DNA of 64,000 bases from SZUA-229 sp036567985 (GTDB lineage Bacteria > Pseudomonadota > Gammaproteobacteria > SZUA-229), in contig DATCTK010000044.1 of the NCBI GenBank assembly GCA_036567985.1, forward strand, positions 25,938 through 89,937. The letters run 5' to 3'. Both the position numbers and the translations under genes were made by a program. Shown in pieces: positions 1 to 7,902 of the stretch. Below the pieces are notes generated by a model. The model saw nothing but the letters and a program-made list of their open reading frames with translations. It searched no databases and had not been told where the DNA came from. The stretch's first letter is position 1. Every line of letters begins with the position of its first letter.

Positions 1-27
1 TTTACCGATTCCTGAGTTACATTGTTT

Positions 28-504
28 TTATTCATTGCTTGCTCCCGAAACGGATCCATCTGCAACATCAGTGCTGAGTGGTAAGTTTACCTGTGCATTT
101 GATTTGTGCGGATTTTTACCCACTGGGCGGTCTGTATGGCATTGGAAGCAATCGATGCTGACACCGGCATAATTGTGACAACTGCTACAGAAGTGCTTGT
201 CATCACCGAAACGTACCTCGGTGTTTTCAGGAACATGACAGTCGATGCATTCTTTAAGGCTGTGTTGCTTGGTACGAATACCCTGATGCATTGTTTTATC
301 ACGTTGATGAAGCAGGTACTCCATGTGATTTTTTTTCATATCATCTACAGGTTCTACGCATTCCGTTGACCCGTTTGTTGGGTGGGGAACCTGAGGTGCA
401 AAAGCTGGTTTTTCACCGGAACTAGCAAAAGCGGTAAACACCACTGCTGTAGTGCCCGCGATTGTAATCAAGGCTTTATGCATGAGATTTTTCATCTGCA
501 GCAT
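28..504 (-). CDS. dsrJ: DsrJ, periplasmic triheme cytochrome c of the DsrMKJOP complex
   Basis: This protein of 158 residues has an N-terminal hydrophobic segment (about residues 10-28) that would export or anchor it. Three CxxCH haem motifs follow (CIDCH, CSSCH, CFQCH). A lone cysteine before the haems (Cys49, in STECVEP) probably corresponds to the unusual Cys haem ligand known in A. vinosum DsrJ (Cys46). In the family, DsrJ passes electrons within the transmembrane DsrMKJOP complex. The start at 504 has a GGAG site 6 bases upstream; an internal ATG at 495 would make the numbering match A. vinosum exactly, so the start is open by three codons. It is the last complete gene of the operon in the window. 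An AGGA site just past its stop points to dsrO beyond the left edge. Confidence 0.93.
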   Translation of the reverse strand: MLQMKNLMHKALITIAGTTAVVFTAFASSGEKPAFAPQVPHPTNGSTECVEPVDDMKKNHMEYLLHQRDKTMHQGIRTKQHSLKECIDCHVPENTEVRFGDDKHFCSSCHNYAGVSIDCFQCHTDRPVGKNPHKSNAQVNLPLSTDVADGSVSGASNE

Positions 505-546
505 TAGTCACTCCAATAGTTAAAGACCTTGTAACTATTCAGGTTG

Positions 547-571
547 TTCCGCCAGCAGGCTGCTGGCGGAA
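547..571 (-). other. Perfect hairpin between dsrL and dsrJ
   Basis: A 25-base palindrome with 12-base arms (TTCCGCCAGCAG and its complement) around a single base lies between the dsrL stop and the dsrJ start. No run of T follows, so it is unlikely to end transcription. It looks like an RNA processing or stabilising element inside the operon (inference). Confidence 0.6.
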
Positions 572-581
572 AACTGAGATG

Positions 582-2555
582 TTACTCACCCATACCCATG
601 TCAATGTAGCCAGTAGGGCATACATCAGCACAGATATGACAACCGATACATCTGCTGTAGTCAGTATCAACATAGCGACCGGTAGTCGATTTATCCTTGC
701 TTACACGGAACACAGCGTCCTGTGGGCAGAAGATAACGCAGTTATCACACTCGAAGCACATACCGCAGCTCATGCAGCGCTCGGCTTCAGCAACTGCTGC
801 CTCTTCAGCCAGGCCACCCATACGCTCTGCGAAGTGACCCAGTACTGCATCAGATGATGGAACATCTTCAGGACGCATATTACGGGGCACAGACGGGAAG
901 TGACCCAGGAACATCAGATCAGTTGAAATGATTTCCTGCTTGGAACGGTCTTCAAAGTTGTGAACAGCGTAATCACTGTCGCAAGTACCGCGTTGCTGGT
1001 CTTCCTGCAGGTTCTTGTCAGCGTAAGTGGATGGTGCCAGGTGAGACTCATCCAGCTTGCTCAGCAGGTTGAAGTGATGAACGTCAACTTTAGGACGTTT
1101 CTTGACTTCTTTCTGATCCAGGAACTGCTTGATAGTTTCAGCAACCACTGAACCCTGACCAATCGCTGTAGTTAACAGGTGAGGGCGGATAATATCGCCA
1201 GCTACGAAGTGACCAACTTTGCCAGGTACCTGGTAGAACTTGTCAGCGTCGATTAATGAACGACCATTATCGAAGTCTTCAACACCTTCCAGGTCACCAA
1301 ACTGGCCTATCGCAGATACGATCAGGTCACATTCAACAATGTGCTCCTTACCGCCTTCAACCGCAACTGGCGCATTGTTTTCAAATTTACACTCAACTAG
1401 TTTCAGTGCAGTTGCACGGCCATTTTCATCAGTGATGATTTCAACCGGCATAACTTCATTCAGAATAACAACACCTTCGTGCAGTGCATCATGAACTTCG
1501 TGCTCGGCGGCAGTCATTTCTTCCTGCTTGAACAGTGCAGTCAGAACCACGCTGTCACAGGCTTTCTTGTCAGCATCATTAACATCACCGTGCTTCAGGC
1601 GACCTTCTGCTGAATCTTCAGGCTTCTCACCAGCCATGTCTTTCAGTGTGCCGATACGACGGGAAACAGAGACCACGTCGATAGAGGTATCACCACCACC
1701 CACACATACGATCTTGTTACCGGTGTACTTCATTTCACCCTTGTTGAATTGCTCAAGGAAGTCAACCGCGGTTACTGCATTGGGAACGTCTTTCCAGTTG
1801 TCCAGGAACAGGCCACGACCTTTCTTGCAACCCAGTGCCCACAGAACTGCATCGTACTCTTTTTCAAGAGCTTCAACAGCTACGTCTTTACCAACACGGG
1901 TGTTCAGTTTGGTGTCGATACCGCCCATGTCCAGGATACGCATACATTCGTGATCCATTACGTCACGCGGTGTACGGTAGCCGGGAATGCCGTAGCGCAT
2001 CATGCCACCCAGTTCTTCATGGTCGTCAAAGATGGTGCTGCCGATACCGAATTTACGCAGGTGATAGGCAGCAGACATACCGGCTACACCGCCACCGATA
2101 ATAGCTACTTTCTTGCCACTCAGTTCTGGCAGATTACCGAACTTGTATTTACCAGCGTAGGCACTGTCACCAATGTACTGTTCAACTGAGTTGATGCCAA
2201 CGAAGTCGTCTACATCGTTACGGTTACAGCCATCCTGACAAGGTGCTGGACATACACGACCCATCATTGCAGGGAAGGGGTTGGCAGAAGTCGAGCGCTG
2301 GAATGCGTACTCTTCTTTTGTCATACCTTCTGGTGGACGTTCAATACCACGGATGATATCCAGCCAGCCACGGATATCCTCACCTGATGGGCAGCTACCC
2401 TGACATGGGGGTGTGCGATGCACATAGGTAGGGCACTTATGTGAAGTATCCTGAACAAATATCTTTTCACTGAAATCTGACCATGTATGATCGCCATCCT
2501 GGAAGCGGCGAAATGTTAAGTCTTTTTTCTGCATGTCTTCTTTTGAAGTTGCCAT
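582..2555 (-). CDS. dsrL: DsrL, NAD(P)H:acceptor iron-sulfur flavoprotein
   Basis: This 657-residue protein resembles the small subunit of glutamate synthase. An N-terminal cysteine-rich part (about residues 40-115, including CPTY..CQGSC and CPAPCQDGC) is followed by an FAD-binding motif (VAIIGGGVAGMSAAYH, about residue 150) and an NAD(P)-binding motif (VCVGGGDTSIDVV, about 285). A C-terminal extension has two ferredoxin-type clusters (CMSCGMCFECDNCVIFC, and CIGCHICADVC at Cys636-646). In sulfur oxidisers DsrL is essential for rDsr function and links sulfite reductase electrons to NAD(P). The C-terminal ferredoxin module separates it from plain GltD proteins. A GGAGAG site precedes the ATG. 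It lies 75 bases downstream of dsrK. Confidence 0.96.
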   Translation of the reverse strand: MATSKEDMQKKDLTFRRFQDGDHTWSDFSEKIFVQDTSHKCPTYVHRTPPCQGSCPSGEDIRGWLDIIRGIERPPEGMTKEEYAFQRSTSANPFPAMMGRVCPAPCQDGCNRNDVDDFVGINSVEQYIGDSAYAGKYKFGNLPELSGKKVAIIGGGVAGMSAAYHLRKFGIGSTIFDDHEELGGMMRYGIPGYRTPRDVMDHECMRILDMGGIDTKLNTRVGKDVAVEALEKEYDAVLWALGCKKGRGLFLDNWKDVPNAVTAVDFLEQFNKGEMKYTGNKIVCVGGGDTSIDVVSVSRRIGTLKDMAGEKPEDSAEGRLKHGDVNDADKKACDSVVLTALFKQEEMTAAEHEVHDALHEGVVILNEVMPVEIITDENGRATALKLVECKFENNAPVAVEGGKEHIVECDLIVSAIGQFGDLEGVEDFDNGRSLIDADKFYQVPGKVGHFVAGDIIRPHLLTTAIGQGSVVAETIKQFLDQKEVKKRPKVDVHHFNLLSKLDESHLAPSTYADKNLQEDQQRGTCDSDYAVHNFEDRSKQEIISTDLMFLGHFPSVPRNMRPEDVPSSDAVLGHFAERMGGLAEEAAVAEAERCMSCGMCFECDNCVIFCPQDAVFRVSKDKSTTGRYVDTDYSRCIGCHICADVCPTGYIDMGMGE

Positions 2556-2630
2556 GCTACTCTCCTATATGCTAAACCGTATAGTTAAAAATCGTTGTGT
2601 TAAATCGTTCTGTCGGAGCTCAGTTTCCTG

Positions 2631-4172
2631 TTAGTCTTCCGGGTCAACCTGGCCTTCCAGGATGATCGCATTACTAACAAGTTGATGAACACTGACAATC
2701 TGGTCCATGGTAAAACCATAGTAGGGTAGTACCTTGGTAAACTGGCTCTTACAGATCGCACAGATCGCTGCCATATGTGTTACCCCATTTTCCTCGACTG
2801 CATTTTTCAGTGCAGTCGCACGCGGTAAAATACCTTTAACGCGCAGTTCCATCAGGTCGTCTGTTAACAGACCACCGCCACCGCCACAACAGAATGTTGC
2901 ATCGTGGATGGTATCCTGTTCCATATCGACAAAGTTGTTACAAACCGCCTTGATAACAGCACGGGGAATCTCAAATTGTCCGCCTGGCTTGTTGCCCATG
3001 CCCGATGCACGTGCAACGTTGCACGAGTCGTGGAATGTCAGGGTCATATCATCATTGCGTGATTTGTCGATATTCAGCTCACCTTTTTCAAGCTTGTCCA
3101 GCGTGAATTCACAGATGTGCTGTGGAATGGGGTAGTTCTGGTCAAGGAAGTCAAATGGTCCTGCCAGGGTATTGAGGAAGCTGTAACCTACGCGCCATGC
3201 GTGGCCACACTCACCGTAAACAATTCGCTTAACACCCAGCTGTAATGCGGCTTCACGAATACGCATCGAAATACGTTGCATGTTTTCGTAAGAACCGATA
3301 AACAGACCGAAGTTAGCCGCTTCTGAAGCAACAGAGCTCAGGGTCCAGCTGGTGTTGGTTGCATGGAACACCTTGGCGTAGCCAATCAGGCCATCAATAT
3401 GTGGCTCGGCGAAGAAGTCGGCTGAAGGGGTAACCAGCAGAATGTCTGCGCCTTTCTGATCCAGCGGGAATTTAACCGGTACTTCAATGTCGTATTCTAC
3501 GTCTTCTTCAAGACCTTCAAGTACGTTTGCCAGTGCTTTTTCAGGCAGACCCAGGTTGTTACCAATGGTGAATACCTTGCCGATAATTTCATTGGAGTAC
3601 TTCTGGCCTTTACCAATGTGTGCCATGATTTCACGAGCAGCCATGGTCACTTCAGCGGTGTCGATACCGTAAGGGCAGAATACCGCGCAACGACGACACT
3701 CTGAACACTGGTGGAAATAACTATACCAGTCGTCGACCACTTCTTCAGTCAGGTCTCTTGCACCCACCAGTTTGGGGAAGTATTTCCCGGCAAAGGTGAA
3801 GTAACGGCGGTATACACTGCGCAGCAGGTCCTGACGGGCGACTGGCATATTCTTCGCATCCTGGGTACCCAGGAAATAGTGACACTTATCGGTACAGGCA
3901 CCACATTTTACACAGGAGTCCATAAACACCTGCAGGCTGCGGTAACGACTCAGCAGGTCGCCCATCTTGTCGATGGCTTTTTCTTTCCAGCCATCAACCA
4001 GAACATACTTCGGCATTTCGTCATCAGAAGTCTGTTCTTTTTTACCAACGTAGTTAAGTGCTTCCTGAAATTCCGGCTTAGCCACAAAAGGACTCAGATG
4101 GGTCATTACGCCATCTTTCGGCATAGGAACTACCGCATACTCTTTGACTTCTGGTACTTCGTAATCAGCCAC
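2631..4172 (-). CDS. dsrK: DsrK, HdrD-like iron-sulfur subunit of DsrMKJOP
   Basis: This protein has 513 residues. Two [4Fe-4S] ferredoxin motifs are visible: CVKCGACTDKC (Cys87, 90, 93, 97) and CSECRRCAVFC (Cys156, 159, 162, 166). The C-terminal half carries cysteine-rich CCG-type motifs (HDSCNVARASG, FCCGGGGG, ICAIC), which in the HdrD family bind the catalytic non-cubane cluster. The family role is thiol/disulfide chemistry at the cytoplasmic face of the complex, with DsrC as the probable partner. The start is GTG with a GAGGAA site 8 bases upstream. It directly follows dsrM, the usual pairing. Confidence 0.96.
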   Translation of the reverse strand: MADYEVPEVKEYAVVPMPKDGVMTHLSPFVAKPEFQEALNYVGKKEQTSDDEMPKYVLVDGWKEKAIDKMGDLLSRYRSLQVFMDSCVKCGACTDKCHYFLGTQDAKNMPVARQDLLRSVYRRYFTFAGKYFPKLVGARDLTEEVVDDWYSYFHQCSECRRCAVFCPYGIDTAEVTMAAREIMAHIGKGQKYSNEIIGKVFTIGNNLGLPEKALANVLEGLEEDVEYDIEVPVKFPLDQKGADILLVTPSADFFAEPHIDGLIGYAKVFHATNTSWTLSSVASEAANFGLFIGSYENMQRISMRIREAALQLGVKRIVYGECGHAWRVGYSFLNTLAGPFDFLDQNYPIPQHICEFTLDKLEKGELNIDKSRNDDMTLTFHDSCNVARASGMGNKPGGQFEIPRAVIKAVCNNFVDMEQDTIHDATFCCGGGGGLLTDDLMELRVKGILPRATALKNAVEENGVTHMAAICAICKSQFTKVLPYYGFTMDQIVSVHQLVSNAIILEGQVDPED

Positions 4173-4224
4173 TATGTATTCCTCGTTATACTCGCAGTAA
4201 ATGCTCGTTATTTATTCGTTAAGC

Positions 4225-5028
4225 TTACGCTTTGCTTTCTTCAGTCGCTTCCGCTTGAGGCTGCAACTCAGGGTAGTTACCACGAGTTTCATCCAGCGGC
4301 TTCGCCCAGTCTGCGATATGACGTTTTTCGCGTGGGTTGTCTACCTGGTTACGGGTTGGTGCATAGAATACGCCCGGGATATGCAGTAATTTACTGACGG
4401 GTAATACAAAGCCAAGTAAAGCAACCAGTAATAGATGGGCTACCAGCGCAGTGCCCTCAGGAAGTTCCTGAAGATCAAAGTTCAGTATGCCCAGCATAAA
4501 CATTTTCACCTGTACTACATCCACGTTAGTGATGAAGCTCATAACGAAACCGCTGATGGCAATCGCCAGTAATAAAAGCAGCATCAGGTAATCAGAAGGC
4601 GCAGAGATGTAACGTACACGTGCTACCAGGAAGCGGCGTGCCAGCAGGCCCAGCAGGCCAATGATCATGCCAAATACAGCATATTTACCAGCAGTCTGTA
4701 CAAGCCACAGGTTAAGGAAAGGCATCATGAAACCTAGCATGCCTTCTGGGTCGATGACATAGCGCAGGTGGCGGATAAAGGCCAGTGCCAGTGATACATG
4801 GAAAATCCAGCCGAAGATCCAGGTCCACTTGCTGGAACGGAACAACGAGGCAAACAGGATAACTTCTTTTGCCATACGCACTACAACACCACCAGTGCTC
4901 TTAGGTGCAGGTGTTACCGGGATTTTTAATGGAGCGGGAGTCGCGCTGTACTGGCGGGCTTTTCGTACCACTCCAACTATCATTACTATGGTAGCCAAGG
5001 TTAACAGTACTGCAATCAAGGTGGACAT
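4225..5028 (-). CDS. dsrM: DsrM, membrane cytochrome b subunit
   Basis: This 267-residue membrane protein is of the NarI-like cytochrome b type. About five to six hydrophobic segments are visible, including near residues 4-22, 70-90 (WIFGWIFHVSLALAFIRH), 115-135, 145-165 and 195-215 (LVAHLLLVALLGFVLP). Histidines in FHVSL, VAHLLL and SKLLHIPG are candidate haem ligands. In the DsrMKJOP complex DsrM exchanges electrons with the quinone pool and docks DsrK. A GGAG site lies about 9 bases before the ATG. The 207-base gap to dsrC upstream contains two hairpins, listed separately. Confidence 0.95.
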   Translation of the reverse strand: MSTLIAVLLTLATIVMIVGVVRKARQYSATPAPLKIPVTPAPKSTGGVVVRMAKEVILFASLFRSSKWTWIFGWIFHVSLALAFIRHLRYVIDPEGMLGFMMPFLNLWLVQTAGKYAVFGMIIGLLGLLARRFLVARVRYISAPSDYLMLLLLLAIAISGFVMSFITNVDVVQVKMFMLGILNFDLQELPEGTALVAHLLLVALLGFVLPVSKLLHIPGVFYAPTRNQVDNPREKRHIADWAKPLDETRGNYPELQPQAEATEESKA

Positions 5029-5102
5029 TAAGGCGTACTCCGCAACAAATTCTATATTTTAATGTTTAAGTTCTTCAATAATTAATCAGGCTCACTTTCT
5101 AT

Positions 5103-5146
5103 AGCGCAGACCAGGCGCTGGCTTGTTAGTCGCTCAGGGCTAACAA
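5103..5146 (-). other. Tandem hairpins between dsrC and dsrM
   Basis: Reading in the operon direction after dsrC, there is a run of T, then a stem TTGTTAG/CTAACAA (5123-5129 with 5140-5146), then a second stem AGCGC/GCGCT (5103-5119). They sit in the longest gap inside the operon. They may protect the dsrC message or let only part of transcription pass into dsrM (inference). This would fit the high DsrC levels known from A. vinosum. Confidence 0.45.
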
Positions 5147-5235
5147 ACAAAAAACCCAAATACAAATATCATTGAGCTTTCAGAAATTCAGGTAGAGAAG
5201 AGAAGCGTTGCTTCTCTCCCCATACACGTTTTGTA

Positions 5236-5568
5236 TTAAACGCAACCAGTTGGCTTTGGCAGACCAGCATACTTACATGCTTGCTTACCAGGGCCGTAAG
5301 GGAACAGTTCGTACAGGTACTTGCTGTTGCCTTTGTCTTTACCAAGCTTCTTACCAATTGCTTTAGTCAGTACACGTACTGCTGGAGCGATCTGGTATTC
5401 GTCATAGTATTCACGCAGGAAGTTGATAACTTCCCAGTGGTTTTCAGTCAGTTCCTGATCTTCCAGTGTTGCCATTGCAGTTGCACACTCTGGCTCCCAC
5501 TCGTTCAGGTTTACCATGTAACCTTCTTCATCAGTCTCGAAAGTCTTACCGTTTGCTTCAAAAGGCAT
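5236..5568 (-). CDS. dsrC: DsrC, sulfur-carrier protein with both redox cysteines
   Basis: This 110-residue member of the DsrC/TusE family has the full C-terminal arm, with two cysteines 11 positions apart: Cys98 (in GKQACKYAG) and the penultimate Cys109 (TGCV ending). These match Cys100 and Cys111 of A. vinosum DsrC, which carry sulfur as a persulfide or trisulfide between DsrEFH, DsrAB and DsrMK. Having both cysteines separates true DsrC from TusE, which keeps only the last one. AGGAG lies 7 bases before the ATG. The gene is followed by a hairpin-rich gap before dsrM. A second, divergent family member lies at 11963-12283. Confidence 0.97.
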   Translation of the reverse strand: MPFEANGKTFETDEEGYMVNLNEWEPECATAMATLEDQELTENHWEVINFLREYYDEYQIAPAVRVLTKAIGKKLGKDKGNSKYLYELFPYGPGKQACKYAGLPKPTGCV

Positions 5569-5605
5569 CTCTATACTCCTACGTAAGAAATAATATTAAA
5601 CAGGT

Positions 5606-5914
5606 TTATAACCAGGACTGACACGTATCGTGTTGCTTGGTTAAATCTACGAATCCGCTGTAATCAACAACCTGTATACCGTCGATTACACGATCTTCAC
5701 TCATACCACGAGCGGCCAGATCGGGACCTAAAACATAAAATGATGCATTTTGCATTGCGTCCTGAACCATTGCTGAATGGTCAGTACCCGCCATGGCACC
5801 AAAAATGCCATCTTCTATAAGAAGAATTGCGCTACCTTTTTTTGCTAATCTGATGCATGAAGACAAAGAGTCGCGTTCAAAAGGTGATTTGTTTACTGTG
5901 TGTAAAGTTGACAT
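5606..5914 (-). CDS. dsrH: DsrH, TusB-like subunit of the DsrEFH sulfurtransferase
   Basis: This 102-residue protein is of the TusB/DsrH family. Cys20 (in DSLSSCIRLAKKG) is at the same number as the conserved cysteine of A. vinosum DsrH. The alpha2beta2gamma2 DsrEFH complex passes sulfur to DsrC. AGGGG lies 7 bases upstream of the ATG. The gene lies between dsrF and dsrC with short gaps on both sides, the standard order in sulfur oxidisers. DsrEFH is a marker of the oxidative direction and is absent from most sulfate reducers. Confidence 0.95.
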   Translation of the reverse strand: MSTLHTVNKSPFERDSLSSCIRLAKKGSAILLIEDGIFGAMAGTDHSAMVQDAMQNASFYVLGPDLAARGMSEDRVIDGIQVVDYSGFVDLTKQHDTCQSWL

Positions 5915-5925
5915 ATGAATACCCC

Positions 5926-6330
5926 TTAGAAGCTTAGAACAACGTCTTGTTCGTCTAGAACTTCAGCCAGTTCAGCCGAGCTAACCAGACGAATCGATGG
6001 CTTTTCAGCGTAGTCGTCATCTTCGTCTTCCCAGGTTAAATCCATCAGATCATCCAATGTCAAACCGCGTGCCTCAAGAGACTCTTTTTCAACATAAAGT
6101 TTGTTAACTTCATAGTCACCCAGTGCTTTGAAAGTAGGTGAGAAGTTTTTCATGCCAATGCCGTCAGTCTTCTGGTTCTTGGCAATCTGGTATACGCCAT
6201 CACCAATAAAGCATAAAGATACGTCCTGCTCGAAAGCAGCACCGATCAGAACAACTTCAAGTGACTCAAGCGCATAAACTGTGCCGTAAGGAGCTTTTCT
6301 GTTTACATACATAAATTTCTTAGTAGACAT
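5926..6330 (-). CDS. dsrF: DsrF, TusC-like subunit of DsrEFH
   Basis: This 134-residue protein of the DsrF/TusC family has the start KKFMYVNRKAPYGTVYALESLEV, typical of the alpha/beta DsrE-like fold (the motif is abbreviated here to its recognisable parts KKFMYVNRKAPYG and ALESLEV). A cysteine is present in DVSLCFIGDGV. In the family DsrF is the structural subunit of the DsrEFH hexamer and its role in sulfur binding is less clear than that of DsrE. A GGAG site precedes the ATG. Only about 10 bases separate it from dsrH and 2 from dsrE. Confidence 0.94.
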   Translation of the reverse strand: MSTKKFMYVNRKAPYGTVYALESLEVVLIGAAFEQDVSLCFIGDGVYQIAKNQKTDGIGMKNFSPTFKALGDYEVNKLYVEKESLEARGLTLDDLMDLTWEDEDDDYAEKPSIRLVSSAELAEVLDEQDVVLSF

Positions 6331-6332
6331 AC

Positions 6333-6725
6333 TTAATCTCCAAACACTAACTGACGATCACAGATTATGCCGGCTTCGATCAGCTGGCCAAGGCCAGAAA
6401 TGCGGAAACCAGGTGCGATATTGTCACCATCAAGACCCTGACGCTTTGCTTCGTCAGCATCCATAATGCCGCGGCGCTGGGCTGCTGCAATACAGATAAC
6501 CAGATCGATGTCATGGGCTTTTGCAAGCTTTGACCATTCTTGCTGGATATTGCGATCGTCCTGAGGTGGCACGGTATAACGGGTACCGTTATTTACACCA
6601 TCGTGATAGAAAAAAACGCGAAAGATCTCATTACCCGCTTCCAACGCTGCTTTGCAAAAATGCAAAGCAGTGTCAGACGCCTGATGAGTATATGGACCTT
6701 CGTTTACCATAATACTATATTTCAT
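6333..6725 (-). CDS. dsrE: DsrE, sulfur-accepting subunit of DsrEFH
   Basis: This is a DsrE/TusD-family protein of 130 residues. I chose the ATG at 6725 (MKYSIMV) over a GTG at 6734, because it places the catalytic cysteine (LVICIAAAQRRGI) at position 78, the number of the persulfide-carrying cysteine in A. vinosum DsrE. The extended form would have 133 residues. The protein accepts sulfur from upstream carriers and hands it to DsrC. It follows dsrB by a few bases, so the two are probably translated together. Confidence 0.95.
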   Translation of the reverse strand: MKYSIMVNEGPYTHQASDTALHFCKAALEAGNEIFRVFFYHDGVNNGTRYTVPPQDDRNIQQEWSKLAKAHDIDLVICIAAAQRRGIMDADEAKRQGLDGDNIAPGFRISGLGQLIEAGIICDRQLVFGD

Positions 6726-6736
6726 CTTTACCACAC

Positions 6737-7813
6737 TTAGAAACGGATGTGAGTAGAAGCATTCAGGCTTGCACGAGCACCACGCCAGTTATCGATGTGG
6801 TATTTAGTGAAAGGCAGACCAGTCAGTTCGAAGAAACGAGGCCAGCCGATACGCTCAACCCACTCACCAACACGTTCCCAGTCACGCGCATCTTCTTTGT
6901 AGCACTTCAGGATCTGCTTAACGATAGCAGTCGCTTCAGGCCAGCGTGGTGGGTTGTTAGGAATTGCAGAAGCAACCAGTTTCTGGAATGTAGGCTTACC
7001 ACGTGCATTAGAGTGGTTACCACCAACCCATACTGCCAGTTTAGAATGCTCTGCATCATTGATTTGCATTGGAGGACAAGGAGGGAAACATGCACCACAA
7101 CAGATACATTTCTTCTCGTCAACTTCCAGTGATGGCTTTCCGTCTACCAGGGCAGGACGAATAGCCGCTACAGGACAACGCGCTACAACAGATGGACGCT
7201 CACATACGTTAGAAACCTGTGAGTGGTCAATCTTGGGTGGCTTGGTGTGCTGAACGTTGATTGCGATGTCGCCCTGACCACCACAGTTGATCTGACAGCA
7301 TGAAGTTGTCAGGTGAACACGGTTAGGCATGTTCCACTGACGGAATTCGTCAATCAGTTCGTCCATCATGGACTTAACAACGCCTGATGCGTCAGTACCA
7401 GGAATGTCGCAATGTAACCAGCCCTGTGTGTGAGACAGAGTAGTAACAGAGTTACGTGTACCACCAACAACGTAGCCTTTATCTTCAAGCGCTTTGATTA
7501 AAGGCTCTACTTTTGCTTCGTCGGTTACTGTGTATTCAACGTTTGAACGGATAGTGAAACGGATGTAACCGTCCGCATATTCGTCGCCGATTGAAGTCAG
7601 TTCACGCAGAGTGAACAGGTCAAGAATACGCTGAGTACCACACTTAACTGTGTAAACAGTTTCGCCGCTTTCAGCAACGTGGCATAAAACGCCAGGGCGT
7701 GGGTCAGTGTGATATTTCCACTGGCCAAAGTTACGACGCATCGCAGGATGCATGTACTGGAAACCGTCTGGACATCCAGACTCGATGGGCGGACGCATAT
7801 CTGCCATTGCCAT
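6737..7813 (-). CDS. dsrB: DsrB, beta subunit of reverse dissimilatory sulfite reductase
   Basis: This protein has 358 residues. The sirohaem/[4Fe-4S] region shows TTSCCQINCGGQGD (Cys172, 173, 177) and SNVCERPSVVARCP (Cys204, 213). A ferredoxin domain follows with CICCGACFPPC (Cys236, 239, 242, 246). With DsrA it forms the alpha2beta2 enzyme that in this organism type oxidises DsrC-bound sulfur to sulfite. A GAGGAA site 8 bases upstream supports the ATG at 7813. The 89-base gap to dsrA holds a hairpin. Confidence 0.97.
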   Translation of the reverse strand: MAMADMRPPIESGCPDGFQYMHPAMRRNFGQWKYHTDPRPGVLCHVAESGETVYTVKCGTQRILDLFTLRELTSIGDEYADGYIRFTIRSNVEYTVTDEAKVEPLIKALEDKGYVVGGTRNSVTTLSHTQGWLHCDIPGTDASGVVKSMMDELIDEFRQWNMPNRVHLTTSCCQINCGGQGDIAINVQHTKPPKIDHSQVSNVCERPSVVARCPVAAIRPALVDGKPSLEVDEKKCICCGACFPPCPPMQINDAEHSKLAVWVGGNHSNARGKPTFQKLVASAIPNNPPRWPEATAIVKQILKCYKEDARDWERVGEWVERIGWPRFFELTGLPFTKYHIDNWRGARASLNASTHIRF

Positions 7814-7846
7814 GATTATTTCCTCAAGTTATATATTCAAATCTTT

Positions 7847-7879
7847 CAAAAATAGCCGTGAAAACTAATCCACGGCTAT
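7847..7879 (-). terminator. Hairpin plus T run between dsrA and dsrB
   Basis: In the operon direction, ATAGCCGTG pairs perfectly with CACGGCTAT (7871-7879 with 7852-7860) and is followed at once by TTTTTG. This is the form of a weak intrinsic terminator. Since dsrB must be expressed, it probably acts as an attenuator or as a 3' end protecting the dsrA message (inference). Confidence 0.45.
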
Positions 7880-7902
7880 CGGTTCGTACAATGAAGGGCT
7901 AA

